A DNA stretch of 64,000 bases from positions 6,177,501-6,241,500 of the forward strand of contig NZ_LT629702.1 of the NCBI RefSeq assembly GCF_900103345.1, in the 5' to 3' direction. Shown here piece by piece: positions 8,627 through 19,795 of this stretch. Numbering within the stretch: the first letter of the stretch is position 1; every line of letters starts with the position of its first letter. This stretch comes from Pseudomonas azotoformans. GTDB lineage: Bacteria > Pseudomonadota > Gammaproteobacteria > Pseudomonadales > Pseudomonadaceae. The position numbers and the translations under genes are program-made. Below the pieces are notes generated by a model. That model saw nothing but the letters and a program-made list of their open reading frames with translations. It ran no database searches and was not told where the DNA came from.

Positions 8627-9490
8627 ATGGCAGAGATTACTGCAGCGTTGGTTAAAGAACTGCGTGAGCGTACCGGCGAAGGCATGATGGATTGCAAAAA
8701 GGCCTTGACCAAGGCCGGCGGCGACATCGAAAAAGCCATCGACGACATGCGTGCCTCCGGCGCCATCAAGGCTGCCAAGAAAGCCGGCAACGTAGCGGCT
8801 GAAGGCGCTATCGCGCTGGTTGAAGATGGTAAGGCTGCCGTTCTGCTGGAAGTGAACTCGCAGACCGACTTCCTGGCCCTGCAAGACGACTTCAAGGCAT
8901 TCGTTGCTGCCAGCGTCAAGAAAGCATTCGATGAGAAGCTGACTACCGTTGAGCCTCTGATCGAAGCCCAAGAAGCTGATCGCCTGGTTCTGGTTGGCAA
9001 GGTTGGCGAAAACGTCAACATCCGTCGCCTGACTCGCGTTGAAGGTGATGTTGTCGGTGGTTACCTGCACGGCAACAAGATCGGTGTAGCTGTTGTTCTG
9101 AAAGGCGGCGACGTTGAGCTGGCCAAAGACATCGCTATGCACGTTGCTGCCAGCAACCCTGAGTTCCTGCTGCCTTCGGAAGTGTCTGCCGAAGCGATCG
9201 AGCGTGAAAAAGCTGTGTTCCTGAGCCTGAACGCCGACAAGATCGCCGGCAAGCCAGAAAACATCGTTGAAAACATGATCAAAGGCCGTATCAGCAAGTT
9301 CCTGGCTGAAGCGAGTCTGGTTGAGCAGGCGTTCGTCAAGAACCCTGAAATCAAGGTTGGCGAACTGGCCAAGAAAGCCGGTGCTGAAATCGTTTCCTTC
9401 ACCTACTACAAAGTAGGCGAAGGCATCGAGAAGCCGGTCGACAACTTCGCTGAAGAAGTTGCTGCCCAGCTGGCTGCCGCCAAGCAATAA
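8627..9490 (+). CDS. tsf: Elongation factor Ts
   Basis: Guanine nucleotide exchange factor for EF-Tu, 287 aa. The N-terminal domain has VKELRERTGEGMMDCKKAL, and the core carries the TDFLA motif (NSQTDFLALQDDFK) that inserts into EF-Tu to displace Mg-GDP. The ATG is preceded by AGAGGA. It lies in the usual rpsB-tsf-pyrH-frr order, with terminator-like hairpins on both sides. Confidence 0.98.
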   Translation: MAEITAALVKELRERTGEGMMDCKKALTKAGGDIEKAIDDMRASGAIKAAKKAGNVAAEGAIALVEDGKAAVLLEVNSQTDFLALQDDFKAFVAASVKKAFDEKLTTVEPLIEAQEADRLVLVGKVGENVNIRRLTRVEGDVVGGYLHGNKIGVAVVLKGGDVELAKDIAMHVAASNPEFLLPSEVSAEAIEREKAVFLSLNADKIAGKPENIVENMIKGRISKFLAEASLVEQAFVKNPEIKVGELAKKAGAEIVSFTYYKVGEGIEKPVDNFAEEVAAQLAAAKQ

Positions 9491-9512
9491 GACAGTTTTC
9501 AACTGTCGCCCG

Positions 9513-9547
9513 AAAGAGGCTGCCCGCTCACGCGCGCAGCCTCTTTT
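9513..9547 (+). terminator. Rho-independent terminator after tsf
   Basis: GAGGCTGC pairs with GCAGCCTC (8 bp; 11 with flanking A/T pairs) across a 12-nt loop, followed by TTTTC. It separates tsf from pyrH. Confidence 0.75.
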
Positions 9548-9702
9548 CAAATGGGAAGGCCGATTTTAATTGGCTTCCTTTCGGAACTGGCTTACAAAGC
9601 CGTGTTCCGATGGCGCTGTGACAGCGTCCAGCTAGAGTGAACGCAAGCCGTAAAACGGCTCGCCAAGAATTTTTAAAAAATACGCCGCAGGAGAGATTCG
9701 CA

Positions 9703-10446
9703 ATGGCTCAGCAGGGCAGTGGTTATCAGGCTCGCTATAAACGCATTCTACTCAAGCTTAGCGGCGAGGCCCTGATGGGCTCGGAAGAGTTCGGGATCGA
9801 TCCCAAGGTGCTCGACCGCATGGCGCTGGAAGTCGGCCAGCTGGTCGGTATCGGCGTACAGGTCGGCCTGGTTATCGGTGGTGGCAACCTGTTCCGTGGC
9901 GCGGCCCTGAGCGCTGCTGGCATGGACCGGGTTACCGGCGACCATATGGGTATGCTGGCCACTGTGATGAACGCCCTGGCCATGCGCGACGCCCTGGAGC
10001 GCGCCAATATCTCGGCTATCGTGATGTCGGCTATTTCCATGGTCGGCGTGACCGATCACTATGATCGCCGCAAAGCCATGCGCCACCTGAACTCCAAGGA
10101 AGTGGTGATCTTCGCGGCCGGCACGGGTAATCCGTTCTTTACCACCGATTCGGCAGCCTGCCTGCGTGCCATCGAGATCGATGCGGACGTGGTGCTCAAG
10201 GCGACCAAGGTGGATGGCGTGTACACCGCAGACCCGTTCAAAGACCCGCATGCCGAGAAGTTCGATCATCTGACCTACGATGAAGTGCTGGATCGCAAGC
10301 TGGGCGTGATGGACCTGACGGCTATTTGCCTGTGCCGCGACCACAAGATGCCACTGCGCGTATTTAACATGAACAAGCCCGGCGCCCTGCTGAATATCGT
10401 ACACGGCGGCGCAGAAGGGACTCTGATCGAGGAAGGCCAACAATGA
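9703..10446 (+). CDS. pyrH: UMP kinase
   Basis: Phosphorylates UMP to UDP in pyrimidine synthesis; amino-acid-kinase fold, 247 aa. Motifs are [22 protein letters not shown] and the [12 protein letters not shown] segment. The chosen ATG gives [18 protein letters not shown] and has GGAG about 9 nt upstream; an ATG 22 codons earlier would add a Lys/Arg-rich stretch not expected in this family. The stop overlaps the frr start by 4 nt (ATGA), implying translational coupling. Confidence 0.96.
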   Translation: MAQQGSGYQARYKRILLKLSGEALMGSEEFGIDPKVLDRMALEVGQLVGIGVQVGLVIGGGNLFRGAALSAAGMDRVTGDHMGMLATVMNALAMRDALERANISAIVMSAISMVGVTDHYDRRKAMRHLNSKEVVIFAAGTGNPFFTTDSAACLRAIEIDADVVLKATKVDGVYTADPFKDPHAEKFDHLTYDEVLDRKLGVMDLTAICLCRDHKMPLRVFNMNKPGALLNIVHGGAEGTLIEEGQQ

Positions 10447-11000
10447 TCAACGAAATCAAGAAAGACGCCCAAGCGCGTATGCAGAAATCCCTGGAGTCTC
10501 TGAGCCATGCATTCGGCCAGATTCGTACCGGCAAGGCGCACCCGAGCATCCTGGGCAGCGTGATGGTGCCTTACTACGGCTCCGATACGCCTATCAGCAG
10601 TGTTGCCAACATTACCGTTAAAGACTCGCGCACCCTGCAAGTCGTAGCGTTTGAGCGCAACATGCTGGGTGCTGTCGACAAGGCCATCCAGAGCGCCGGT
10701 TTGAACCTCAACCCGACCAACCTGGGTGAGTTGCTGCTGATCTCCATGCCGGCCTTGACTGAAGAGACCCGCAAGGGCTTCACCAAGCAGGCTCGCAGCG
10801 CTGCAGAAGACGCGCGTGTTGCCGTGCGCAACATCCGTCGCGATGCCTTGGGTGACCTGAAGAAGCTGGTCAAGGACAAGGAAATCAGTGAAGACGAAGA
10901 GCGTCGTGCCACCGCCGATATCGACAAGCTGACCAAAGATGCCGAGGCCCAGATCACCAAGGCCACGGAAGAAAAAGAAAAGGACCTGATGGCCGTATAA
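10443..11000 (+). CDS. frr: Ribosome recycling factor
   Basis: With EF-G, splits post-termination ribosomes. The 185 aa match the family length; recognisable segments are [32 protein letters not shown] and the C-terminal helix region with [21 protein letters not shown]. It starts inside the pyrH stop codon. An 17-nt gap separates it from uppS, so pyrH-frr-uppS-cdsA-dxr probably form one transcript. Confidence 0.98.
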   Translation: MINEIKKDAQARMQKSLESLSHAFGQIRTGKAHPSILGSVMVPYYGSDTPISSVANITVKDSRTLQVVAFERNMLGAVDKAIQSAGLNLNPTNLGELLLISMPALTEETRKGFTKQARSAAEDARVAVRNIRRDALGDLKKLVKDKEISEDEERRATADIDKLTKDAEAQITKATEEKEKDLMAV

Positions 11001-11017
11001 GGGGTCAGGACGCCTTC

Positions 11018-11773
11018 ATGGAAAAGACCAAGCAGACTGTGCCCTCCGTGGTGCCGCGCCATGTCGCGATCATCATGGATGGGAATAATCGCTGGGCGAA
11101 GAAGCGCTTTATGCCGGGTGTCGCCGGGCATAAAGCGGGTGTCGATGCGGTAAGGGCTGTGATCGAGGTGTGTGCCGAAGCCAAGGTCGAAGTGTTGACC
11201 CTGTTTGCGTTCTCCAGTGAGAACTGGCAGCGACCCGCCGAAGAAGTCAGTGCCTTGATGGATCTGTTCTTCAAGGCCCTGCGTCGTGAGGCCAAGCGCC
11301 TTAACGACAACAACATCAGCTTGCGCATCATTGGCGACCGCTCGCGCTTCCACCCGGAACTTCAAGCTGCCATGCGTGAGGCTGAGGCAATCACGGCGGG
11401 TGCCAACCGTTTTGTGCTCCAGATCGCAGCCAACTACGGCGGCCAGTGGGATATCGCCCAGGCGGCCCAGCGGCTGGCGCGTGAAGTGCAGGCCGGCCAT
11501 CTCCGTCCCGAGGACATCACGCCCGAACTGTTGCAAACCTGTCTGGTGACCGGCGACCTGCCGTTGCCGGACCTGTGCATCCGCACCGGTGGTGAGCACC
11601 GCATCAGCAATTTCCTGCTGTGGCAGCTGGCCTATACCGAGCTGTACTTCTCCGACCTGTTCTGGCCGGACTTCAAACACGATGCCATGCGTAATGCGCT
11701 GGCCGATTTCGCTTCCCGTCAGCGTCGTTTCGGTAAAACGAGCGAGCAGATCGAAGCTGGAGCCCGGGTTTAA
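11018..11773 (+). CDS. uppS: Undecaprenyl diphosphate synthase (cis-prenyltransferase)
   Basis: Condenses isopentenyl diphosphate onto farnesyl diphosphate to make C55 undecaprenyl diphosphate, the lipid carrier for peptidoglycan and O-antigen. The 251 aa contain the signature HVAIIMDGNNRWAKKR with the essential Asp, FSSENWQRP, and the C-terminal RTGGEHRISNFLLWQ and ELYF segments. The TAA is immediately followed by the cdsA ATG with no gap. Confidence 0.97.
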   Translation: MEKTKQTVPSVVPRHVAIIMDGNNRWAKKRFMPGVAGHKAGVDAVRAVIEVCAEAKVEVLTLFAFSSENWQRPAEEVSALMDLFFKALRREAKRLNDNNISLRIIGDRSRFHPELQAAMREAEAITAGANRFVLQIAANYGGQWDIAQAAQRLAREVQAGHLRPEDITPELLQTCLVTGDLPLPDLCIRTGGEHRISNFLLWQLAYTELYFSDLFWPDFKHDAMRNALADFASRQRRFGKTSEQIEAGARV

Positions 11774-12576
11774 ATGCTTAAACAACGAATCATCACCGCA
11801 CTGATCCTGTTGCCGATCGCCTTGTGCGGGTTTTTCCTGCTCGAGGGTTCCGGCTTTGCGCTGTTTATTGGCCTGGTCGTCACCCTGGGCGCCTGGGAGT
11901 GGGCGCGCCTGGCCGGGTTCAGTACGCAGTTGCCGCGTGTGGTGTATGCCGCCGTCGTGGCTGCCTTGGCGTTCCTCTTGTACATCCTGCCGGACCTCGC
12001 GCCCTGGGTGTTGGGGGCGGCAGTGTTGTGGTGGGCGCTGGCGACGTTCCTGGTGCTGACCTATCCGCGCACTAGCGGCCAATGGACCAGTGTCGCCTGC
12101 AAGCTGGTGATTGGCTTGCTGATCCTGCTGCCGGCTTGGCAAGGGCTGGTGGAGATCAAGCGTTATCCAATGGGTAACGGGTTGATCCTGGCAGTCATGG
12201 TGCTGGTGTGGGGGGCAGACATCGGTGCCTATTTCTCCGGTCGGGCCTTCGGCAAGCGCAAGTTGGCGCCGGCGGTCAGTCCGGGCAAGAGCTGGGAAGG
12301 CGTCTATGGTGGTTTGGCGTTGACACTGGTGATCGCGCTGGTTGTCGGTGTGGTGCGTGGCTGGGCGGCGAAGGAAATCTTCCTGGCGCTACTGGCCACA
12401 GCCATTGTCGTGTTTATTTCGGTGGTGGGTGACCTCACTGAAAGCATGTTCAAGCGTCAGGCGGGGATCAAGGACAGCAGTAACCTGCTGCCCGGGCACG
12501 GTGGTGTATTGGACCGTATCGACAGCCTGACTGCGGCTATCCCGATCTTCGCTGTGCTGCTATGGATGACTGCTTC

Positions 12577-12580
<4 letters not shown>
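11774..12580 (+). CDS. cdsA: Phosphatidate cytidylyltransferase (CDP-diglyceride synthase)
   Basis: Integral membrane enzyme making CDP-diacylglycerol from phosphatidate and CTP, the branch point for all major phospholipids. The 268 aa have several hydrophobic helices, and the CDS signature lies near the C-terminus: [13 protein letters not shown], then [11 protein letters not shown] with catalytic Asp residues. Its stop overlaps the likely GTG start of dxr. Confidence 0.97.
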
Positions 12581-13767
<1,187 letters not shown>

Positions 13768-13820
13768 TCTGTGGGCAGGTTCGAGCCTTCAGGCACTGGA
13801 TTGGAATGCGGAGAAATTAG

Positions 13821-15173
13821 ATGAGTGCGCTTTACATGATTGTCGGCACCCTGGTTGCTCTGGGTGTGCTGGTTACCTTCCACGAATTCGGTCACTTCTG
13901 GGTGGCACGTCGTTGCGGCGTCAAGGTATTGCGCTTTTCCGTCGGCTTCGGCATGCCGCTGTTGCGCTGGCACGACCGTCGTGGCACTGAGTTTGTGATT
14001 GCAGCCATCCCGTTGGGTGGCTACGTCAAGATGCTCGATGAGCGCGAAGGGGAAGTGCCCGCAGACCAGTTGGACCAATCTTTCAATCGCAAGACCGTTC
14101 GTCAGCGTATTGCCATTGTTGCCGCTGGTCCGATCGCCAACTTCCTGTTGGCGATGGTGTTCTTCTGGGTATTGGCCATGCTGGGTAGCCAGCAGGTTCG
14201 CCCGGTCATCGGTGCAGTTGAATCGGACAGCATCGCCGCCAAGGCAGGGCTGGTTGCTGGACAAGAAATTGTTTCCATTGATGGCGAACCCACCACAGGT
14301 TGGGGGGCAGTCAATTTGCAGTTGGTGCGTCGCCTGGGTGAAAGCGGCACCGTGAATGTAGTGGTACGCGAGCAGGACTCCACGGCCGAGAGCCCGCGTG
14401 AGCTGGCTCTCGACCACTGGCTCAAGGGCGCTGATGAGCCTGATCCGATCAAATCCCTGGGTATACGTCCATGGCGTCCGGCCTTGCCGCCGGTGCTTGC
14501 CGAGCTGGACCCGAAGGGCCCGGCCCAGGCTGCGGGGCTGAAAACCGGCGATCGCCTGTTGGCCCTGGATGGTCAACCGTTGGGTGATTGGCAGCAGGTA
14601 GTCGATCTGGTTCGTGTACGTCCTGATACCAAAATTGTGCTGAAAGTTGAACGCGACGGTGCTCAAATCGACGTCGCTGTGACCTTGTCGGTTCGCGGGG
14701 AAGCCAAGGCGGCCGGGGGTTACCTGGGCGCTGGAGTCAAAGGTGTCGATTGGCCGCCATCGATGGTGCGTGAGGTGAGTTTCGGGCCGTTGGCGGCGAT
14801 TGGCGAGGGTGCGAAACGCACCTGGACCATGAGTGTGCTGACCCTGGAATCCCTCAAGAAAATGTTGTTCGGCGAGCTCTCGGTAAAAAACTTGAGTGGA
14901 CCGATAACCATTGCTAAAGTGGCGGGCGCTTCTGCCCAGTCGGGTGTCGCGGATTTCCTGAATTTCCTGGCTTATCTGAGTATTAGCCTGGGGGTTCTGA
15001 ATTTGCTGCCCATTCCGGTATTGGATGGGGGGCATCTGTTGTTTTATCTGGTCGAGTGGGTGCGTGGTCGCCCCTTGTCGGATCGGGTGCAGGGTTGGGG
15101 GATACAGATCGGTATCAGTTTGGTGGTCGGGGTGATGTTGTTAGCCCTGGTCAACGATCTGGGTCGACTGTAA
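13821..15173 (+). CDS. rseP: Site-2 intramembrane zinc metalloprotease RseP
   Basis: Inner-membrane protease that makes the second cut of an anti-sigma factor (MucA/RseA type), releasing the extracytoplasmic stress sigma factor AlgU/RpoE. The 450 aa show HEFGH (21-25) in the first membrane helix, two periplasmic PDZ domains (about 115-185 and 215-290) and the C-terminal LLPIPVLDGGHL motif supplying the third zinc ligand. GGAG lies about 9 nt before the ATG. It precedes bamA and skp, so outer-membrane assembly and the stress response that monitors it are neighbours. Confidence 0.97.
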   Translation: MSALYMIVGTLVALGVLVTFHEFGHFWVARRCGVKVLRFSVGFGMPLLRWHDRRGTEFVIAAIPLGGYVKMLDEREGEVPADQLDQSFNRKTVRQRIAIVAAGPIANFLLAMVFFWVLAMLGSQQVRPVIGAVESDSIAAKAGLVAGQEIVSIDGEPTTGWGAVNLQLVRRLGESGTVNVVVREQDSTAESPRELALDHWLKGADEPDPIKSLGIRPWRPALPPVLAELDPKGPAQAAGLKTGDRLLALDGQPLGDWQQVVDLVRVRPDTKIVLKVERDGAQIDVAVTLSVRGEAKAAGGYLGAGVKGVDWPPSMVREVSFGPLAAIGEGAKRTWTMSVLTLESLKKMLFGELSVKNLSGPITIAKVAGASAQSGVADFLNFLAYLSISLGVLNLLPIPVLDGGHLLFYLVEWVRGRPLSDRVQGWGIQIGISLVVGVMLLALVNDLGRL

Positions 15174-15193
15174 CGCTTCGCTGAATTGCGAAT

Positions 15194-15219
15194 CTGCCGC
15201 ATTTTGCGGCAGTTTGTTT
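15194..15219 (+). terminator. Terminator-like hairpin between rseP and bamA
   Basis: CTGCCGCA pairs with TGCGGCAG around a 3-nt loop and is followed by TTTGTTTA. The hairpin is short but has a T-rich tail, and may reduce read-through into bamA or give bamA its own transcript. Confidence 0.65.
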
Positions 15220-15247
15220 ATTGCCAGTTGGAATAAGAAAGGACTTC

Positions 15248-17635
15248 ATGAAACGTCTGCTGCTAACTGCGGTTCTCACCGTATTGATGATCGCCGAAGT
15301 TCACGCCGAGTCCTTCACCATCTCCGATATTCGCGTCAACGGCCTCCAGCGGGTTTCCGCGGGTAGCGTCTTTGGTGCCTTGCCGTTGAACGTTGGGGAA
15401 CAGGCTGATGACCGTCGCCTGGTGGAATCCACTCGTGCGCTGTTCAAAACCGGTTTCTTTCAAGACATCCAACTGGGTCGCGAAGGCAACGTCCTGGTCA
15501 TCACCGTCGTCGAGCGACCTTCCGTCGCCAGTATCGAGATCGAAGGCAACAAAGCGATCTCGACTGAAGACTTGATGAAAGGTCTGAAGCAATCCGGCCT
15601 GGCCGAAGGCGAGATCTTCCAGCGCGCCACCCTCGAAGGTGTGCGTAACGAGCTGCAACGCCAGTACGTTGCCCAGGGCCGCTACTCCGCGACCGTGGAA
15701 ACGGAAGTGGTGCCGCAGCCGCGCAACCGTGTCGGCCTCAAGGTCAACATCAACGAAGGTACCGTTGCGGCGATTCAGCACATCAACGTGGTGGGCAATA
15801 CCAAGTTCTCTGATGACGACCTGATCGACCTGTTCGAACTCAAGACCACCAACTGGCTGTCGTTCTTCAAGAACGATGACAAGTACGCCCGTGAAAAGCT
15901 TTCCGGTGACCTGGAGCGCCTGCGCTCCTACTACCTGGACCGTGGCTATATCAACATGGATATCGCTTCGACCCAGGTGTCCATCACCCCGGACAAGAAG
16001 CACGTCTACATCACCGTCAACGTCAACGAAGGCGAGAAGTACAAGGTTCGTGACGTGAAACTGAGCGGCGACCTCAAAGTGCCTGAAGACCAGGTCAAGG
16101 CGCTGCTGCTGGTGCAGAAAGACCAGGTGTTCTCGCGCAAGCTGATGACCACCACGTCCGAACTGATCACCCGTCGCCTGGGCAACGAGGGCTATACCTT
16201 CGCCAACGTCAATGGCGTGCCGACGCCCCATGATGATGACCACACCGTGGACATCACCTTCGTGGTCGATCCAGGCAAGCGTGCCTACGTAAACCGTATC
16301 AACTTCCGTGGCAACACCAAGTCTGCGGACGAAGTGCTGCGTCGTGAAATGCGTCAGATGGAAGGTGGCTGGGCCTCGACCTACCTGATCGACCAGTCCA
16401 AGACCCGTCTTGAGCGTCTGGGTTTCTTCAAGGAAGTCAACGTCGAAACCCCGGCCGTACCGGGTGTGGATGATCAGGTTGACGTGAACTATGCCGTGGA
16501 AGAACAGGCATCGGGCTCCATCACCGCCAGCGTCGGCTTTGCACAGAGCGCCGGCCTGATCCTCGGTGGTTCGATCACCCAGAACAACTTCCTGGGTACC
16601 GGTAACCGAGTGTCCATTGGCCTGACCCGAAGTGAATACCAGAGCCGATATAACTTTGGTTATACCGACCCCTACTGGACTGCTGACGGTGTGAGCCTGG
16701 GCTACAACGCCTTCTATCGCACCACCGACTACAAAGACCTCGACGTTGACGTAGCCAGCTATGCAATCGACAGTCTTGGTGCTGGTGTCAACGTTGGTTA
16801 CCCGATCAGCGAGACCTCGCGTCTGACGTTCGGCCTGACTGCGCAACAGGATGAAATCAAGACCGGTGTCTACACCGTGGACGAAATCTTCGATTTCACC
16901 CGTCGCGAAGGTGACAAGTTCCTCAACTTCAAGGCGTCCGCCGGCTGGTCCGAGTCGACCCTGAACAAAGGTGTACTGGCAACCCGTGGTCATTCCCAGA
17001 GCCTGACCCTGGAAACCACCACGCCGGGCAGCGACCTGTCGTTCTTCAAGCTCGACTATCGCGGCCAGCTGTTCCAGCCATTGAGCGACAACTACACCAT
17101 GCGCCTGCACACTGAGTTGGGTTATGGCGATGGTTATGGTTCCACCAACGGTCTTCCGTTCTACGAGAACTACTATGCGGGTGGCTTCAACTCCGTACGT
17201 GGTTTCAAAGACAGCACACTGGGCCCGCGTGGTACTCCGAGCCGTGGTGTGGGTGTAACCGGTAACCAGGGCACTGTGGTTGACTCCGACAACGATCCAC
17301 TGCCGTTCGGTGGTAACGTCTTGATCCAGGGTGGTGCGGAGATCCTGTTCCCGCTACCGTTCGTGAAAGATCAGCGTTCCTTGCGTACTTCGGTATTCTG
17401 GGACGTGGGTAACGTGTTCGACTCCAAGTGCGAGCAGATCACCAACCCAAGCGGTGTGAAGTCCAAAACCGAGTGCAACGACGTGAGCCTCAGTAACTTG
17501 GCAAGCTCCGTGGGTGTGGGTGTGACCTGGGTGACTGCGCTTGGCCCATTGAGCTTTGCTCTGGCCATGCCGATCAAAAAACCGGATAACGCTGAAACCC
17601 AGATTTTCCAATTCTCCCTCGGCCAGACGTTCTAA
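15248..17635 (+). CDS. bamA: Outer membrane protein assembly factor BamA
   Basis: Central beta-barrel of the BAM complex that folds outer-membrane proteins. The product is 795 aa with a signal peptide (MKRLLLTAVLTVLMIAEVHA), five POTRA domains to about residue 420 and a 16-strand barrel carrying the VRGF motif (SVRGFKDS) and a C-terminal Phe (FSLGQTF). The start was chosen because AAGGA lies just upstream and the signal peptide begins there; an earlier in-frame start would add nine residues before it. Followed by skp, the periplasmic chaperone for the same pathway. Confidence 0.97.
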   Translation: MKRLLLTAVLTVLMIAEVHAESFTISDIRVNGLQRVSAGSVFGALPLNVGEQADDRRLVESTRALFKTGFFQDIQLGREGNVLVITVVERPSVASIEIEGNKAISTEDLMKGLKQSGLAEGEIFQRATLEGVRNELQRQYVAQGRYSATVETEVVPQPRNRVGLKVNINEGTVAAIQHINVVGNTKFSDDDLIDLFELKTTNWLSFFKNDDKYAREKLSGDLERLRSYYLDRGYINMDIASTQVSITPDKKHVYITVNVNEGEKYKVRDVKLSGDLKVPEDQVKALLLVQKDQVFSRKLMTTTSELITRRLGNEGYTFANVNGVPTPHDDDHTVDITFVVDPGKRAYVNRINFRGNTKSADEVLRREMRQMEGGWASTYLIDQSKTRLERLGFFKEVNVETPAVPGVDDQVDVNYAVEEQASGSITASVGFAQSAGLILGGSITQNNFLGTGNRVSIGLTRSEYQSRYNFGYTDPYWTADGVSLGYNAFYRTTDYKDLDVDVASYAIDSLGAGVNVGYPISETSRLTFGLTAQQDEIKTGVYTVDEIFDFTRREGDKFLNFKASAGWSESTLNKGVLATRGHSQSLTLETTTPGSDLSFFKLDYRGQLFQPLSDNYTMRLHTELGYGDGYGSTNGLPFYENYYAGGFNSVRGFKDSTLGPRGTPSRGVGVTGNQGTVVDSDNDPLPFGGNVLIQGGAEILFPLPFVKDQRSLRTSVFWDVGNVFDSKCEQITNPSGVKSKTECNDVSLSNLASSVGVGVTWVTALGPLSFALAMPIKKPDNAETQIFQFSLGQTF

Positions 17636-17680
17636 GCGTCTGACCCAAGATAACGACAACGGATTCTGTAGGAGTACATC

Positions 17681-18184
17681 GTGCGTAAGTTGACTCAATT
17701 GGTGCTGCTGGCAACCGTGCTGGTAGCAACCCCGGCCTTCGCCGAAATGAAAATCGCCGTCCTGAACTATCAGATGGCCCTACTGGAATCCGATGCGGCC
17801 AAGAAATACGCCGTGGATGCCGAGAAGAAATTCGGTCCGCAACTGACCAAGCTCAAGACCCTGGAAAGCAGCGCCAAGGGCATCCAGGATCGTCTGGTCG
17901 CCGGTGGTGACAAGATGCAGCAAGGCGAGCGCGAGCGTCTGGAGCTTGAATTCAAGCAAAAGGCCCGTGACTACCAGTTCCAGTCCAAAGAACTGAACGA
18001 AGCCAAAGCTGTTGCTGACCGCGAAATGCTGAAACAGCTGAAGCCGAAACTCGACAGCGCTGTGGAAGAAGTCATCAAGAAAGGTGCCTTTGACCTGGTG
18101 TTCGAGCGTGGCGCTGTGATCGACGTCAAGCCTCAATACGACATCACCCGTCAGGTGATCGAGCGCATGAACCAGCTGAAGTAA
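17681..18184 (+). CDS. skp: Periplasmic chaperone Skp (OmpH)
   Basis: Trimeric chaperone that holds unfolded outer-membrane proteins in the periplasm for delivery to BAM. The 167 aa start at GTG with AGGAG 9 nt upstream. The signal peptide ends in ATPAFA. The middle is charged and coiled-coil-like (KKFGPQLTKLKTLES onward), forming the tentacles. Only 3 nt separate it from lpxD, so skp-lpxD-fabZ-lpxA-lpxB-rnhB are probably co-transcribed. Confidence 0.95.
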   Translation: MRKLTQLVLLATVLVATPAFAEMKIAVLNYQMALLESDAAKKYAVDAEKKFGPQLTKLKTLESSAKGIQDRLVAGGDKMQQGERERLELEFKQKARDYQFQSKELNEAKAVADREMLKQLKPKLDSAVEEVIKKGAFDLVFERGAVIDVKPQYDITRQVIERMNQLK

Positions 18185-18187
18185 GCC

Positions 18188-19243
18188 ATGACCGCGACTA
18201 TCAAACTCGGCGAGTTGGCCGAGTTCCTGGGGGCCGCCTTACGTGGCTCCCCGGAGAAGGAAATTACTGGGCTAGCCACCTTGCAGGAGGCTGGCCCAGC
18301 TCAGTTGAGCTTCCTCGCAAACCCCCAATATCGTAAATACCTGGTCGACAGCCAAGCCGCAGCCGTGTTGCTGAAGGCTGCTGACGCCGAAGGGTTTGCC
18401 GGGGATGCGCTGGTGGTGGCCGACCCGTACCTTGCGTATGCGCGGGTGTCGCATCTGTTTGATCCGAAACCCAAGGCCGCCGGCGGTATTCACCCGTCTG
18501 CTGTGATCGCCGGTGATGCCCAGGTTGACCCTGCTGCCAGCATCGGTGCCTTTGCGGTGATCGAGAGTGGTGCGCGCATTGCGGCGGGTGTGACCATTGG
18601 TGCCCATTGCTTTATCGGTGCGCGCTGCGAAATCGGCGCAGGCGGTTGGCTGGCGCCCCGCGTAACCCTGTACCACGACGTGCGTATCGGTGAGCGTGTG
18701 GTCATCCAGTCGGGTGCCGTGATCGGTGGTGAAGGCTTTGGCTTTGCCAATTCCAAGGGCATCTGGAACAAGATTGCTCAGGTCGGCGGTGTATTGATCG
18801 GCGACGACGTGGAAATTGGCGTGAACACCGCTGTCGATCGCGGGGCCCTGGCCGATACCGTGATCGGCAACGGCGTGAAGCTCGACAACCAGATCCAGAT
18901 CGCCCACAACGTGCAGATTGGCGATCACACCGCCATGGCAGCATGTGTGGGTATCTCCGGCAGCACCAGAATCGGCAAGCATTGCATGCTCGCGGGTGGC
19001 GTCGGGCTGGTGGGGCACATCGATATTTGCGACAACGTCTTCATCACCGGCATGACCATGGTCACCCACTCGATTACCGAGCCCGGGGCCTATTCTTCCG
19101 GTACCGCCATGCAGCCTGCGGCTGAATGGCGCAAGAGTGCAGCGCGGTTGAGGCAGCTCGACGACATGGCTCGACGTCTCAAACAGCTGGAAAAGCGTGT
19201 TGGGGACGTGACCCCTGGCGGTAATGCTTCATCAGAAGGCTGA
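18188..19243 (+). CDS. lpxD: UDP-3-O-(3-hydroxyacyl)glucosamine N-acyltransferase LpxD
   Basis: Third step of lipid A synthesis: transfers a 3-hydroxyacyl chain from ACP to the amino group of UDP-3-O-acyl-glucosamine. The 351 aa comprise an N-terminal uridine-binding domain ([13 protein letters not shown]), a left-handed beta helix of hexapeptide repeats (about 100-310, e.g. [13 protein letters not shown]) with the catalytic His in [10 protein letters not shown], and a C-terminal ACP-binding helix. Confidence 0.97.
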   Translation: MTATIKLGELAEFLGAALRGSPEKEITGLATLQEAGPAQLSFLANPQYRKYLVDSQAAAVLLKAADAEGFAGDALVVADPYLAYARVSHLFDPKPKAAGGIHPSAVIAGDAQVDPAASIGAFAVIESGARIAAGVTIGAHCFIGARCEIGAGGWLAPRVTLYHDVRIGERVVIQSGAVIGGEGFGFANSKGIWNKIAQVGGVLIGDDVEIGVNTAVDRGALADTVIGNGVKLDNQIQIAHNVQIGDHTAMAACVGISGSTRIGKHCMLAGGVGLVGHIDICDNVFITGMTMVTHSITEPGAYSSGTAMQPAAEWRKSAARLRQLDDMARRLKQLEKRVGDVTPGGNASSEG

Positions 19244-19354
19244 TACCATTTCCATATCAAGTGTGCACAGCCGCTAGACTGCCTCCTTGATTTGCTAGCG
19301 GGGCGTGCTTTTAGTTCGCCCGCCCCCAATCTTTATTACAGGCTTCCCCCCGAA

Positions 19355-19795
19355 ATGATGGACATCAACGAGATTCGCGAATACCTGCCTCACCGTTACC
19401 CGTTCCTGCTGGTGGATCGCGTAGTGGACCTCAACGTCGAGGAAAAGCGCATTCGTGCCTACAAGAATGTCAGCATCAACGAACCGTTCTTCAATGGTCA
19501 CTTTCCGGCGCATCCCATCATGCCGGGCGTGTTGATCATCGAAGCGATGGCCCAGGCTGCCGGTATCCTTGGTTTCAAAATGCTTGACCTCAAGCCCGCC
19601 GACGGCACGCTTTACTACTTCGTGGGCTCCGACAAGTTGCGTTTCCGCAACCCGGTTACCCCGGGTGACCAGTTGATCCTGGAAGCCAAGTTCATCAGTT
19701 GCAAGCGCCAGATCTGGAAATTCGAATGCCAGGCCTCGGTAGATGGCAAGCCGGTGTGCTCCGCCGAGATCATCTGTGCGGAACGCAAACTATGA
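19355..19795 (+). CDS. fabZ: (3R)-hydroxyacyl-[ACP] dehydratase FabZ
   Basis: Dehydrates 3-hydroxyacyl-ACP in fatty acid elongation; hot-dog fold. The 146 aa carry the catalytic pair in [21 protein letters not shown] (His of NGHFP and the Glu). The ATG-ATG start gives [17 protein letters not shown]; an ATG 21 codons earlier would add a non-conserved Pro/Ser-rich leader. It competes with LpxA and LpxD for 3-hydroxyacyl-ACP, hence the clustering. The stop overlaps lpxA by 4 nt. Confidence 0.96.

Noticed and set aside
12562..12576. ATG at 12562 as the dxr start
   Set aside because: It adds five residues not expected in the family; the GTG overlapping the cdsA stop gives the usual [10 protein letters not shown] beginning. 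The ATG remains possible.
15263..17110. A 615-codon open frame on the minus strand opposite bamA
   Set aside because: Codon-position shadow of bamA in high-GC DNA. Its product is low-complexity Val/Gly/His-rich and has no family features, whereas bamA on the other strand is unmistakable.
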